From Colius striatus (lineage: Eukaryota; Chordata; Aves; Coliiformes; Coliidae), in the NCBI RefSeq assembly GCF_028858725.1, contig NC_084763.1, positions 7,254,001 to 7,318,000 of the forward strand: DNA of 64,000 nt, written 5' to 3'. Position numbers and translations under genes: made by a program. Positions within the stretch are counted from its first letter, which is position 1, and the number at the start of each line of letters is the position of its first letter. This document shows, in pieces, positions 52,077 through 63,426 of the stretch. Below the pieces are notes generated by a model. It searched no databases, was not told the origin of the DNA, and worked only from the letters and a program-made list of their open reading frames with translations.

Positions 52077-53289
52077 GAAGTACGTAAACAAAACGAGCAG
52101 CAGTAACAGAGACAGAAAGCTCTATTCATCTTCACCTTCCCCTCTTAAACTCTGCAGCCTGGCAGTGATTTTATTTTCTGGAAGATGTGAAGTCAGATCC
52201 TTCTGGAAAAAGAGGGAAACTTGTGTCTGCCACATCTCTGATGAATACCCTAAGCACTAAATAAAAAGAAGGAACGCCAACTTGTAGCAGTACCGTGAAA
52301 CAAATCAAAATCAGTCAATGAATTTGATCCATATTTGTGAATTATACAGAGTTTGGGGTGGTTTTTTTTTGTTTCTTGTTTTTTTTTGTAGTCACTTCAC
52401 TCAGTAAATAACCCAAAGAGAAAAGGAGAAAATTATAGACCGAGCAGTCCAGTGCTGCATTTCCCAGGCAGCACAAAAGTACCGTTGCTTTTCTGTTGTT
52501 CATTTCCCATCTTGCTGACATTGTTTTAGCGTATGAAAGGAAAAATGGTGAACATCACGAGCTACATCTCACCTATATTACAGCATCTGTGACTATTGTA
52601 ATATTGTATTGTCATATGATATTACAGCAAGTCCTCTTTAAAATATGACTGGACTGTCTATGCACTGTTTGTGAAAGAAGGGATGGAGCTGCATTTTCAT
52701 GTGATGCTGCTTTTTCAACATGATATAAAAAATTCCTTTGCATTCAAAATAATTTCAAAGCTGAACTGTAATTGTTTTCTCATTTCTTTAAGAGGAACTA
52801 AACTGAAACTGTTTTGCATACCCACAAAAGGCTATGGGATAGGATTTCAAATGGAGTCAGCTGGTGCAGTTGTAGTAAAACATCATTTAGAGTGTTTTGT
52901 TATTTGTTCACTGACATCTTGAGTTTGCCTTCATACAACAGGATCTGGGCTTGATGTTTCAGTCCTAATGAACCCTGATGGTTATTTTTCCTTGGAGTAA
53001 GCAAGGTATGAAGGAAATCTTTTCTGCGTTTCTACAGTGATAGTCCTAAGAACAACCCCCCCAAAACGTGTGTGGTGGGATTTCTATTGAATAGGGATGA
53101 GGGGAATAAAATGATTTTGAAATATCTTGATTTGGAAGTTAAGTTTGAAATTTAATTTTGCTCAGCAGAAATCAGGTTGTTCAAAGTACATTTGCTGAGG
53201 CATGTAGCAAGAAGACATGGTCTGATGGTGTGCTGGAAAAGGGAGACCTTCTATTGGTGTTTTATGAGAAGTGGCTTCAGCTAAGGATG

Positions 53290-53379
53290 CACAAAGGCTG
53301 CACATTGTTTCAGTTCTCAAATTTTGCTTAAGTAGAAGCTGGACAGTCAGGTATTTTACACCAAGTCCAGCACCACTGC
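53290..53379 (+). repeat. Inverted repeat, left arm (90 bp)
   Basis: The reverse complement of this segment recurs at 55485-55574 with the same length, no gaps and 7 differences in 90 (about 92% identity). Both arms end abruptly: the flanks do not align. I do not recognise a repeat family. Confidence 0.9.
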
Positions 53380-55484
53380 ATCTAATTGTTCTGATCCAGC
53401 TTTCGTAGTAAGAATACAAGCTGTTTTTACAATAAGAGTACTAGAAAATGTAACTAGGGAAGGATTGCCCAGTGTGTTTTGTGTGCTTGAACTGGCATAT
53501 AGCTTTGTATTTTTTTAACTTTGTGTTGCCACTAGGATCTTTTTATTGTTAATATCAAGAAAAACATGGACTTACAGACTTCCCTGAAGCACAGACTTTA
53601 TATAATCAGAGGAGAGTACACAATTAAGGTAACATAACAAAAGGAAGATGACTGAACAGCTGTTTGAAACCACAAATTATTTTTCTTTCAGAATTAACAC
53701 TTAGCAGCCTTGCTGTCTCTTTGGAAAGAGATAGAATGTCTCAATAGCTTTATTGGGTCAACCAGTTGCCTGCCAGTTCTTCATGGTAGCCAGCCTGGCT
53801 GTTTGTAAGCTTCTCTTAGATCTGGATTCATGGTCCATTCTTCCAGAAGCCTCACCTTCCTTCTCTGCAGAAGTTGAATATTTGTGCATGTATAAGACAG
53901 ACATCTCTTAGATAAGCAAACACCCATTATCCTCATTTGTGAAGCTCCTGGGATCTGTTTTTTTCTGAAATGCTTTTTTCTTGAATAAAATAAAATATAA
54001 GGACACTAGAATGACTCCTTCTTTTGGGGGCTCCTTTTAAAGCACTGCTTCCCTCACCAATTCTGGAAGTTGTCTCATTCCTCAAAAGAGGGCAACACTC
54101 CTTCAGACGTTATTTTCCAGTTTTGCTGTAAATTAAGGCTATAGCCCTTCAAAACACTATAACTGCAATTACATTCTTGAATTAGTTCTGGCAAAGACCC
54201 TTTGGAATTAATAGATCTTGAAAAATTACTATGGTTTTGTATTGCACTTAGGTGTTACCATGTGATAAAATAATGTTCATGAAGAAGTCGCTGCTTTCTG
54301 TACTGAGGAATGTTTTCTTTTGACAGAGATCAGGAGACTGTTGGTCATGCTGATGGAAGTTCTGAGAAATGACTGTAGTCACATCACAGTGTGGAATAAG
54401 TTGTTTTATAAAGCTAATCACGCTGAAAATCGTGGAGAGAACACCTAAAAGTAAGACAAAAGAGAGAATAATTTTTATCATTTGGCCTCATTCTCAAAAA
54501 AGATATGGCAAATGTGTTAATAGTGCCTCAACAAAGGGGTAGCTCAGACTAAGAACAGAAATCTGGTCCCATTTTGATGGAATTAGGGAAAGTCAGCTCA
54601 AATGGTGAGAAGTGTGTTGGAAAGGTGAGCCAATCCACACTGAAACCTTCCTGAGCAGCTAAAAGAGCACAGAGAAATATGTTGAGCTGTCTCTACTTCC
54701 TATGTAATCCTTCTTACGTTGCCCTACCTTGAGCATCACCATATAGAGGAATTACACATGTGGAATTATACTACCCTCAAATATTGTTACTCTTTTGTGA
54801 CCTGTAATAGCAATTTTCTCCTAACTCCTTTATTTCCCTGTACTAGGGACATAAATCATCTCCATGAAGATTCACTGAATAATTTCCTGGAAATAGCTCT
54901 ATGTTTGGGAAGTCATGTTTCCATGTGGAATAGCTACATAAGGTACATTTCTGAGCCCAGTCACACTCCTGGGTTTCATTCTAAAACATCCCAGTAATGG
55001 GCTTCAATTCATCAAATGTTCTAGTCAAAGAATTAACATATGCATCAGCAAAGGACAATATTTGAAGTGATTTTTTTGAACAAAGCTGAAACCAGCTGAA
55101 ATCAGTGATGTTGCAGCTGTGTATGTTACGTGTAAATGTGATCTGTAAACTCCTAGCATCACTCTTCAGCTTGCTGGTGTTAAAGATCGAGCCCATCTGC
55201 ATTCACTGAGAACTGGTAATGCACAGTGCTGTCCCTCTGTCAGCGTGCTGCACTGTGCAGGCTGTGGGTCCATGTGCTTTGGCATTTTCCCAAGTGCCAC
55301 TCATGCACAGCAGAGAGTTGCTGAGATAGAACCATTCTGAACCAGGATAAAATTGGAGAAAATGGCAAGTTTTTCTATGACAATATGACAAATACATTCA
55401 TTGTAGAGTAGTATTTGTTTTTAATCTCTGCTGTGGTCTGTATGGGTTTTCAGCACTCAAGATCACTAATAAAGGCAATTGTGA

Positions 55485-55574
55485 GCAGTGGTGCTGGACT
55501 TGGTGTAAAATACCTGGCTGTCTAGCTTCTATTTAAGCAAAATTTGAGAACTGAAGTGATGTGTAGCCTTTGTG
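55485..55574 (-). repeat. Inverted repeat, right arm (90 bp)
   Basis: Partner of the arm at 53290-53379, with 2,105 bases between them. All seven differences are G/A or T/C in the sense that would leave G-U pairs if both arms were in one plus-strand RNA. Confidence 0.9.
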
Positions 55575-56263
55575 TTGAACTTCAAGGCTAAGTATTTGTG
55601 TCTTTATTAATGCCAAATTTTGATTATCTGATAAGTAATTTTCTTTATTTACTTGCTCAGTTGCACTTTGTGAAGGGGGGAGAGAAACTAATTTCCACAA
55701 AACTTAGATAACTAAGCACCACAGTATAATCATGAAGTATTTTATCTTCCATGACTGTATTAGTCAGAATCAGCCTTCCCTTCCCCCTGACAAATTACCT
55801 TTTGCAATTAAATGTGGTAATTTCCTGATATATTTCCTGAGAACTTGTGAGCAATGAATATAGTGAAGAAATGTAGTTAGTGAATCATTAGCTGCTAATT
55901 ATAAATTCATTCTGGCTAAAGTAGCTCCAGTCTGTTCATGAATTCAAGATACTTAACAGGAATTTATTTGCAAGCAGGTGAGTTGGCTTGTCTGCATTCT
56001 TCTAGTCTCTAACATTTCAAATCCGGCTTGACATCAGTGACTCAGAAAGCCAAATGGGATTTTTTAACATTAGGTACAACATTTGATCATCAAAAACGTG
56101 GAGACACTGTTGAATCCTGAGGCCTCTTTGCTTTTCATCTCCCTTGAGGAATATAGAGCAAGAGAGATCATGTAATTCCCTGCCTTTCTGTTCCCTCATT
56201 CTGTGAAGGTAGGTATCATCAGTGATCAAAATCAAAAGCTAAACAGCCTGATATGGAGATGTA

Positions 56264-56539
56264 GACAACAAGATAAGGGGTAATGGAAAGAAGCTGGAAC
56301 ACAAAAAGTTCCATTGAAACATAAGGAAAAACTATCTGAGTGTGAGGTGAGGGAGCCCTGGCACAGGCTGCCCAGGGAGCATGTGGAGGCTCCTTCTCTG
56401 GAGGTCTTCAAAACCTGCCTGGATGAGTTCCTGTGTGACCTGATCTAGGGGGACCTGCTTCTGCAAGGGGGGGTTGGACTGGATGATCTCTAAAGGTCCC
56501 TTCCAACCCCTACCGTTCTGTGATTCTATAATTCTATGA
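56264..56539 (+). mobile_element. CR1 LINE 3' fragment
   Basis: Plus-orientation CR1 from ACAACAAGATAAGGGGTAAT through TCTAAAGGTCCCTTCCAACC to ATTCTGTG/ATTCTATG tail units. It lies about 500 bases past the stop codon of the upstream ACP3 paralogue, antisense to it. Confidence 0.95.
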
Positions 56540-57042
56540 ATGTGTCAGTATGCCAACATGTGTCTGTATATGTTTGACATTCTGACGTCAGTCTGGTGTA
56601 CTATTCAGAATGAATCTGTTTTGATCTCTTAGTGTCTCCTAAAATCAAGGGAATGTGTAATGTTCTTAATCATCTTGGACAAACACTCTACAGTTAGAGA
56701 AGATAAGATGAATTGTTACAATTCAGTGCAGTTGTATCTGCTTACTGAAAGTCTTTTTGACTGTACTAAAACAAACAAACAAAAAACCATGAAAGATAGT
56801 ACCCTAAAGTATAATCATCCTTGATTCCATTTCTCCAGAAAGTTAGGCTGGAATAGATAAATGTATCAATGGAGTAGAAACTACAGCCACGGGTACAATT
56901 CTGTCTACTGGATCTGCATATTTGTCATTGCAGACCAGACCTTGATGAAAATGCTAGTTACTTCAAACGAGCTCTTGGCAGATGATGTAATCCTGACTCT
57001 ATTTTATGATACCTGTGCCCAAAGCACTTAACTTACCTCTTT

Positions 57043-57199
57043 TTATGTCCTACATTCTCTTGGCCAATAGTGTACTAGGACTGGAGAGACCAACTGAGTA
57101 AATCTCTCCAGTGGACAGCGAAATTTGCAGCCAGGGAGAGTGAGGGGGTGAGGCTCTCTCAAGGAGTTATTCCGATAGTACATTTCTATGGTGTATTGC
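57043..57199 (-). CDS. ACP3-like: ACP3 paralogue exon 10 with terminal stop
   Basis: 157 coding bases: [20 protein letters not shown], then [20 protein letters not shown] and a closing WPRECRT and TAA (57045-57043). The Cys-x3-Cys pair and the last Cys are kept, as is a glycosylation site (NNS). A GTAAGT donor follows at 57036 with no coding role. Confidence 0.94.
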
Positions 57200-60100
57200 C
57201 TGTTTCAAAATACAGAAAGGCCAAAAGAACGTTAGATATGCTTAACCACACAATCTTTCCATGTTGTAGTGATTCTACTTGATTATTAATATGTATCATT
57301 GCTAATTTGAAGAGGCCTTTTTAAACAATAGATGGTTAACACTAATTTGCATATAGTTTGTCTTTTTGGTAGAGATTCAAGGGGTTAAACAGAGAAAAAG
57401 GATATGGTAAATCCTCCTGTAACTGTAATTAAGTGATATATAGAGGGTTTTCACACTGCTGTGCTATGATTCTACTAATGTCAATAATTATTAAGTTGTT
57501 GATATATAATTATGATAGAATTATAATAACTAAAGCAATCTATAACCTTTTCATGTGTCATGAACCTTGCTTGGCCAGTTTAATTAGTCTGGGGTATCAG
57601 TATGTTGCTTTTTTTGAAAAAGTATATGTTAGCAGTACAACTTGCAGATACTTACCCATTTTTTTCCTGGTAAAGTTCAAAAAAATGACAGGCACTGTAA
57701 GGAGGCAATTTCCCATTAAACACATTGAGTGCCATCTGTAAGGCAACAATAGTGGCTGCATGCTGTAAAGAGAAGGAACCATTAATTGAAGGCCTATTGA
57801 AAATGGTTGCATACACCTATTATTTAACAGTATGTTCAGCATATTATCTGTCCACTTAGTATTGTGTGGCCTCATTAATACTTACCCTCTGTCCTTTGCA
57901 ACATTGAGTAAATACTGTCCTTTATGACCACACAAACTGATATGTTGCTTGTAACAAGTGGACATACATGTAAATATTTAAGAAGTCTTAGTGACTTGTA
58001 GTTCTTATCAGAGCTAGTAGGAGCTGTTAACACTTCTTTTGAAAAGAACTTGAGCTTTTGCATGTGAAGTAAAGAGTATCTGAGGTCAGATCAGTAAGCT
58101 CTTTGATTGGTATACACCTCCGAGGTTATAACCTAGCTGCAGTTCAGAATTAGGAGCTTTGTACCAAGAGCAACGCAAAAATTTCCTTCTCTAATGACAA
58201 TGTCAAAATTGAATATTTGCCTTCATGAGACCTTCTGGCAGGGGGATTGGACTAGATGATCTTTTGAGGTCCCTTCCAGCCCTTGAGATTCTGTGATTCT
58301 AAAATAATGAACTTATTTTTTCCCCACCTTTTTTTTTGCATCTAAAAAGATGCAGGAAACAGGAGGTTTGTTTCTAAATTATCTTTGTGACAGAGGTTTA
58401 ATAAAACATGAGACATGTTTGTTCCAGTTCTCTGCTCAACTAAAATAATATTACAGTGAAACAAGCCATGACATCAGGTGGAAAATAGAATGCTGCAGAT
58501 TTCAAAGTAGTATCTGTTTGTTAAAGAATAAAAATAATCCAGTGACATTTAGGGTTAACCAGATATAAAACACTTGTGGCTCTATTTCATGAAAGAGGTA
58601 AAGTTTCATGGTTTGACTGCATTTAATAAGTGCAGAAAGAGAGCATAAAAGAAACAGGAAGGACTCACCGCAGAGTACATAACCATTTTTTTCTGATGTG
58701 AAGGCTTTCTAGCAGCTGAGATATGCTTCAGTAGAGTTTTTAAAAGAATACCTGGAAGAAAACAGGATGAAAGAGATGCTCATGTTAACATCTGTATCAC
58801 TCGTTTCTGTTCTAACACAATCTGTCTTTAAACACACCAGATTTATTCAATTTTTAGAGGTGATTTGTGCAGAATGCCTGATACTGTCTTTTATATGAGC
58901 ATTGGCTCTATTTTATTCCTGTGTAAAATGTTTTGAGGATCTCTAATAGCCTCAACAGCTTCAAACAGTACATTCACAGCTGCTTTGTGCCAGCAGACCG
59001 ATGCAAGAGCATAGTAATGGATACCACTCTCTTTTGTGTGTAACTCCATTCACTTCCTGATTTCCAGAGAAAGAGAATACCCTTTGGACTCTGGGTCTTC
59101 TTAAATTATATGGTTGTCTGTATTTTGTCAGTGTTAACTGCTGAAAAGCTGTAAGCCAGACTATGTGAATGAAATCAATGGCTGTGCCAGTATGTTAGCA
59201 TTTTAGTACTCCCAGTAAGGGAGTATGCAGCTCGTTAGGCAACAAAGTTACTAGAGATTATTACAAATAATATCTGGTTAAATAAGTTAATCATGGTGGC
59301 TTACATTAAATTCAGCCTTTATTCAGTTCAGCAAGAATCTGTATACGACTTTGCATTTCTTATACAGTGTAACCAAAATGATGACTCCTTGATAATGCTG
59401 GAAGAGGATAATTGTGATTCATATCCTCACCATCTCATTCCATTTGTCAAAATCTTTCAGTGCTGATCACCAATATCCACACAGAATCATAGAATGAAAA
59501 TGATTGGAAAAGACTAAGATCATTGATTCCAATCACCAACCTAACACTGCCAAGCCTGTCTTTCATAGCTCTACTATGGAATTGGTAGCAACATTTGTTA
59601 TAGACCCCTTCTTTCCAGTTCTACTCTTAGTTTTAAATGGGGTGAGAATTCAGCTTACCTCCCTGCAAACGGGATTTTTGTGTTTGTTTGTGGAACCCAA
59701 ATTCCGCCTGCAATAACAATTCTGAGAGCTTTATCAGCTTGGTCCTGACACCATGAGTAGCCCAAGCAGGTAAAGTGTAATTGTTAATATCCTGCAGTGA
59801 AGAAACAAAAAAAAAGCCATGATGATTTTCTTACTGATTCCTGCTGTTGTTGTTTGTTCTGGTGCAAAATGCGTGCCAGAACAAATTCTGAATGTTTCAC
59901 GCAAGTAATATTTTCTCTTTATAATAAAATAAACAGATTGCTTAAATAAAATTTGAAGGGCAGTATTCAACAAGAAGAGGAAGTATAACAGTAAAAATTA
60001 TGCAAAAAGCAACTGGCATTATTTATGCCAATTGCTAATGCAGTTGTCAGGTGCAGAAAAAACCATTTTTATGACTCTTTCAGCCCTCTACTGGGATATA

Positions 60101-63100
60101 TCCCGAGATCTTTACTGAAACAAATCCCATATAGATGTCAGGCTTTTAAGGGCTGACAGCTCCAAGATGTGAGTGAGATCCAGAGATCAAGTATGAATAT
60201 GAATAGCTGTAATTTGGATATACTGAAGTATGAGGTGTATGTATAGGGATTAGATATACAGATGGAATTCATACCTACTTATAGCAGATCTATTGGATAC
60301 TGACACAGTCCTCAAGCTAAAGTGGAATGGATTAATCTTTTCTTTTGGATACAACCCAAGATATATTAATGATCACAATTGTGAGAAGGGAAGGTATGCC
60401 CAACAGCCCTGTTTTGCACTACCCTCAGTTACTGTTTGAAGAAGATTGCTATCTTTCCTTTAGTGCAATGTAACCTCTGTGGATGTGAGCCACTGGACTG
60501 AGCTCACCAGAGGGAGTGTTCTTGTAACAATGAGTTCTAAGGAAAATGCAAACTATGTAAAGCATTTGTTTAAACAAATGAAACAATCAGACATACTAGG
60601 TTAAACCAGCTCAGGTCACAATGTATCTATCACCTTCTCTTCTGACAAATGTGACTTGTGTCTTGAGGAAAGAATTGGCTACTGCATGCCATGTAAGGCA
60701 ATGCTATAGGTAAGCAAGCACCTCAATGTCCAAGTTACCTGAAAGTCTAATGACACTTGACCAAAAGTAACAGAGAGGTGCATGCTACTATAACTACATG
60801 GACTGTGTTAAAAAAAACTATGTAAGAAAGCTCCCTTTCTATGCTTTAAAGGATGAGAATAGCTTTTGTGGCAGGCGTCTTAGTTGATACCCTCAGAGTC
60901 TTCACTGAATAGTATGAAGGACCAAAGCTCATCAAATCTACCACTGGAAGTAAATATACAACTAATTGATATTGTCTTGCAGGATTTAGCTTGACTCCTG
61001 ATGGGAGCCATTGTTTTTGCACATTTCTCTGGTTTCTCAGTATGATATAGTAATTGAAACAAAAAAAAATATGATCCTGAGCTCTCCTGCATCGAAAAAT
61101 ATGGAAAAGATGACCTCACATAAATTACAGGGAGGTGTCCCAACATATTAACCTTTCATTTCACCTAAAACTCTACCTTACATCTCATTCAAGACTGACC
61201 AAAGCTGGATCTTTGCAGAAACTGTAGGACAGAAGGTAAAGTCATGAGCATCAGACCAAGTGTTGCTTGTGAAATCCACCTTAAAACTACCATAGTTTTG
61301 TAGAGTTAACCCCAGTACTTATGACTAATTTATCATTAATATTTGAGTTTGAAAATAACTATACATTAAAGAATTTGTAGTGAAAGCTGCCTGCAATAAC
61401 ATCTTTGTAACACAAGACCACAATTTTCACTTGCTTCAGCTGAGGCAAGTCTAGGCTTTGAAGGGATATGAAGTGGGGCTTGTTGCTCAATTAAAGGCAT
61501 TCAGGATTTTTTTCAAATCCTAGGCAGAGGTACCAGACTGTGGGACCCAGATAACTGTGACAATATGGCATCACAATACCCCTTTTGTTATAAAATCCAT
61601 TCTTCTTTGTGATGTGCCCAGTTCTTTTGCTTGGAACAAGCTGCCAAACTTGCACAAATAACCATTTGTGTCATTCCAATGGCTGCTAATTCCTAAAAAT
61701 ACTCTACTACTGTCCATGTATGTTTTGGGACTCCTCTTGCTTATACAATTTGCATAAAATCTTTGTGGAACATTGCATATGTTTCTTTGCCAACAACATA
61801 TTTCATTCCTTTGTATCTCGTGATGGGGTTTGGAAGAGTAACAATACAATTTTATCCAAAGATATGATTTTGGCCAATTATCCATATGCAGTCATTGACA
61901 GGATCTTCAATGTGCTATGCCATTGGTTTGTGTTCCTTACAGCACTCATAGTGTCTTTACAGGAATTTCAGTTGTAAGTTTGACGTCAGGTGAGGGTTTC
62001 TGGGGAAGACGCTGAAAATAGCTTGTTGTTAAAAAAAGCTTTGAAGCACAGACCTAACCTCCTTTGGTGTCTTACAAACAATAGAAATAAGAGCTAAAAA
62101 CAATTTGGAGGAAGTGTAAATATTTCTGTTGGACTTTGGGAATTTTCTTTACATTATTTACCTCATAGTGTAAAGTGTCAGAGAGCTTCTGAATTCTTTC
62201 AGTGTTCAACTTCTTCAATGAGTATCCCGTATGAGTGGCTAAAAATTTCAGAAATGGCTGGAATACAAAATTAAAAAGCAAACTTGTAGTACAGAGGGCC
62301 TCTTGACACTGCCATACTAATACACAGCAATTTTTGGAAACAAGATAGTCTTTACATTTTGCTCTTAAGCGATGAACCATTACCTAGTGCTAAGGGAATT
62401 TGGCTTATTAATCTGGACAAGGCAGGTGATCTGAGTTTAGATTTGAAGTATGGTGGTGCTTTATGCTTGATAAAAATGTTCAGATGGGGGTAGAAGCCGT
62501 GAATGCTTAAAGGAAGTGTGATAATTCTGATGCTGGTACTGAGCAGAAGGGTGGTATGATGTAAATTCGATAAAAGTTCAAGTTATGATTAACTTCATAT
62601 AATACCCAGATGCAGAGCTACAGATAGATAGCTGAGGTCAGTGGTAAAACAGTGGTTAAAGACAGGTAAGTGGTAAAACAAGTGATTGTGATAATGTGAT
62701 TTTAAATAAACCTGTGAAGAAGAATGCTGCAGCAGAACAGACAAGTGATTACAGACTTAGGGCAAAGATTTACTGGTCTACAGAGGCAAGAACGAAACAC
62801 AAGTAAACACCTGAGTGAAGACTTTAGACGTGACACATGAACAGATATTTGAGAAAAAATCTGAGACTGTTATAGAAAAACTGTGGAATTGAGCTGTGAA
62901 CTTTTTGTGATGCAAGAGGGATCTGAACTAGCAAAGTTTCATAGAGACAGAAGTGTCAGAGGAGCTGCTCTACGTGGGAGTAAACTGAGAGAGATATCGA
63001 AATGATTTCAGAGGTATTGGTACTGATTTGATCTGAGTATTTTGTTTTGTCTGCTCTCTTAGAGGGTTGATGGACTGTCTTTTTTGCAAGAGTTGGTAAT

Positions 63101-63426
63101 TCCTCTTTTCTATGACTCACAATTTTCAATTGTTGAAAATAGTCCAGTCTAGCTGGATCTATATTTTTATAATTGGTTTCTGGATATGTTGTCTACACCC
63201 CTGGTGAAGATTAGAGATGTGGAAGGGAATATTGACTGTCATTTTTTAAACTTATCTGTTAGATAATATGGACAGAAGTGGTACATTTTAATTAACAATT
63301 TAACTTCCAGAACTGAAAATACTTTACCCTGTACTGCTTTAGTTGCCTTTGGAAATCCCTCGTTGCAAAGGTTTCTCTCAGGAGCTCGTTGAATTTTGGG
63401 CAGTGTGAGAAAGGTAAGTATAGCAA
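57043..63426 (-). CDS. ACP3-like: ACP3 paralogue, exons 5-10 (partial; predicted inactive, secreted)
   Basis: This is a second histidine acid phosphatase gene of the ACP3 type, upstream of and in the same orientation as ACP3. Six minus-strand exons are visible: 63426-63328, 62257-62162, 59791-59659, 58751-58679, 57762-57656 and 57199-57043. They join in frame into 224 residues plus stop, with GT-AG junctions at all five introns seen and the same phases as ACP3. Exons 1-4, including the RHGxRxP motif, must lie beyond 64000. Three changes stand out. The catalytic His-Asp dyad reads His-Ala (HAATIVALQ). The exon 6 cysteine is Tyr (LHYE). A TAA follows CRT, six bases before a perfect donor, so no membrane anchor is coded. 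No frameshift or premature stop is seen, so it looks like a maintained gene rather than a decayed pseudogene, but expression is unknown. Confidence 0.9.
57656..57762 (-). CDS. ACP3-like: ACP3 paralogue exon 9: His-Ala in place of His-Asp
   Basis: 107 bases starting [20 protein letters not shown], then [16 protein letters not shown]. The rest of the exon is close to ACP3, so the alignment of HAAT with HDTT is secure. The Asp that donates the proton to the leaving group is replaced by Ala (codon GCA). The acceptor is TTCTCTTTACAG and the donor TGG|GTAAGT, a normal GT donor where ACP3 has GC. Confidence 0.95.
58236..58300 (+). mobile_element. CR1 LINE 3' fragment
   Basis: Plus-orientation CR1 tail in intron 8 of the ACP3 paralogue: GGGATTGGACTAGATGATCT, then GAGGTCCCTTCCAGCCCTTG and ATTCTGTGATTCT. 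Confidence 0.9.
58679..58751 (-). CDS. ACP3-like: ACP3 paralogue exon 8
   Basis: The exon is 83 bases: [17 protein letters not shown], then KKMVMYSA, ending GCG before a GTGAGT donor at 58668. Counting from the acceptor TTTTCTTCCAG at 58752, the coding end is 58669, so the left boundary given for this entry is ten bases short and 58669-58751 should be used. Confidence 0.88.
59481..59558 (-). mobile_element. Diverged CR1 LINE 3' fragment
   Basis: Minus-orientation, ACAGAATCATAGAATGAAAA, then GATTGGAAAAGACTAAGATC and ACCAACCTAACACTGCCAAG. This matches the older CR1 3' end type with the CCTAACACTGCCAAG block. It ends about 100 bases from exon 7 of the paralogue, in intron 7. Confidence 0.8.
59659..59791 (-). 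CDS. ACP3-like: ACP3 paralogue exon 7
   Basis: 133 bases, as in ACP3: [14 protein letters not shown], then [20 protein letters not shown] and LQG. The NYT glycosylation site is kept. The acceptor is TTCACTGCAG and the donor GGAG|GTAAGC. Confidence 0.93.
62162..62257 (-). CDS. ACP3-like: ACP3 paralogue exon 6, cysteine lost
   Basis: 96 bases, 32 codons: [17 protein letters not shown], then [12 protein letters not shown]. It aligns with ACP3 exon 6 ([11 protein letters not shown] through DTLHCE) with three codons fewer. Tyr replaces the Cys that matches human Cys183. The donor is GAG|GTAAAT. Confidence 0.9.
63328..63426 (-). CDS. ACP3-like: ACP3 paralogue exon 5
   Basis: 99 bases, 33 codons: [20 protein letters not shown] through QRQLKQYR, very close to human exon 5 (LLYLPFRNCPRFQEL). 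The acceptor is TTCTTTTCAG and the donor AGG|GTAAAG. The Cys129 counterpart is kept. Confidence 0.93.

Larger units (their letters stand above)
49275..57042. other. Spacer between the tandem ACP3 genes
   Basis: This stretch contains the upstream region of ACP3 and the presumed 3' UTR of the paralogue to the right. I found no coding exon in it. It holds a CR1 fragment (56264-56539), the inverted repeat arms at 53290-53379 and 55485-55574, and a weak tRNA-derived SINE-like piece near 52030. No clear TATA box was recognised next to the ACP3 start. Confidence 0.6.

Noticed and set aside
54248-54481. Hydrophobic minus-strand frame (starting MIKIILSFVLLLGVLS) as a membrane-anchor exon of the ACP3 paralogue
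   Set aside because: An acceptor-like TTACTTTTAG at 54445 exists, but joining it to exon 10 comes after an in-frame stop and in the wrong phase to read the hydrophobic frame, and the sequence does not resemble ACP3 exon 11. It may be a remnant at most.
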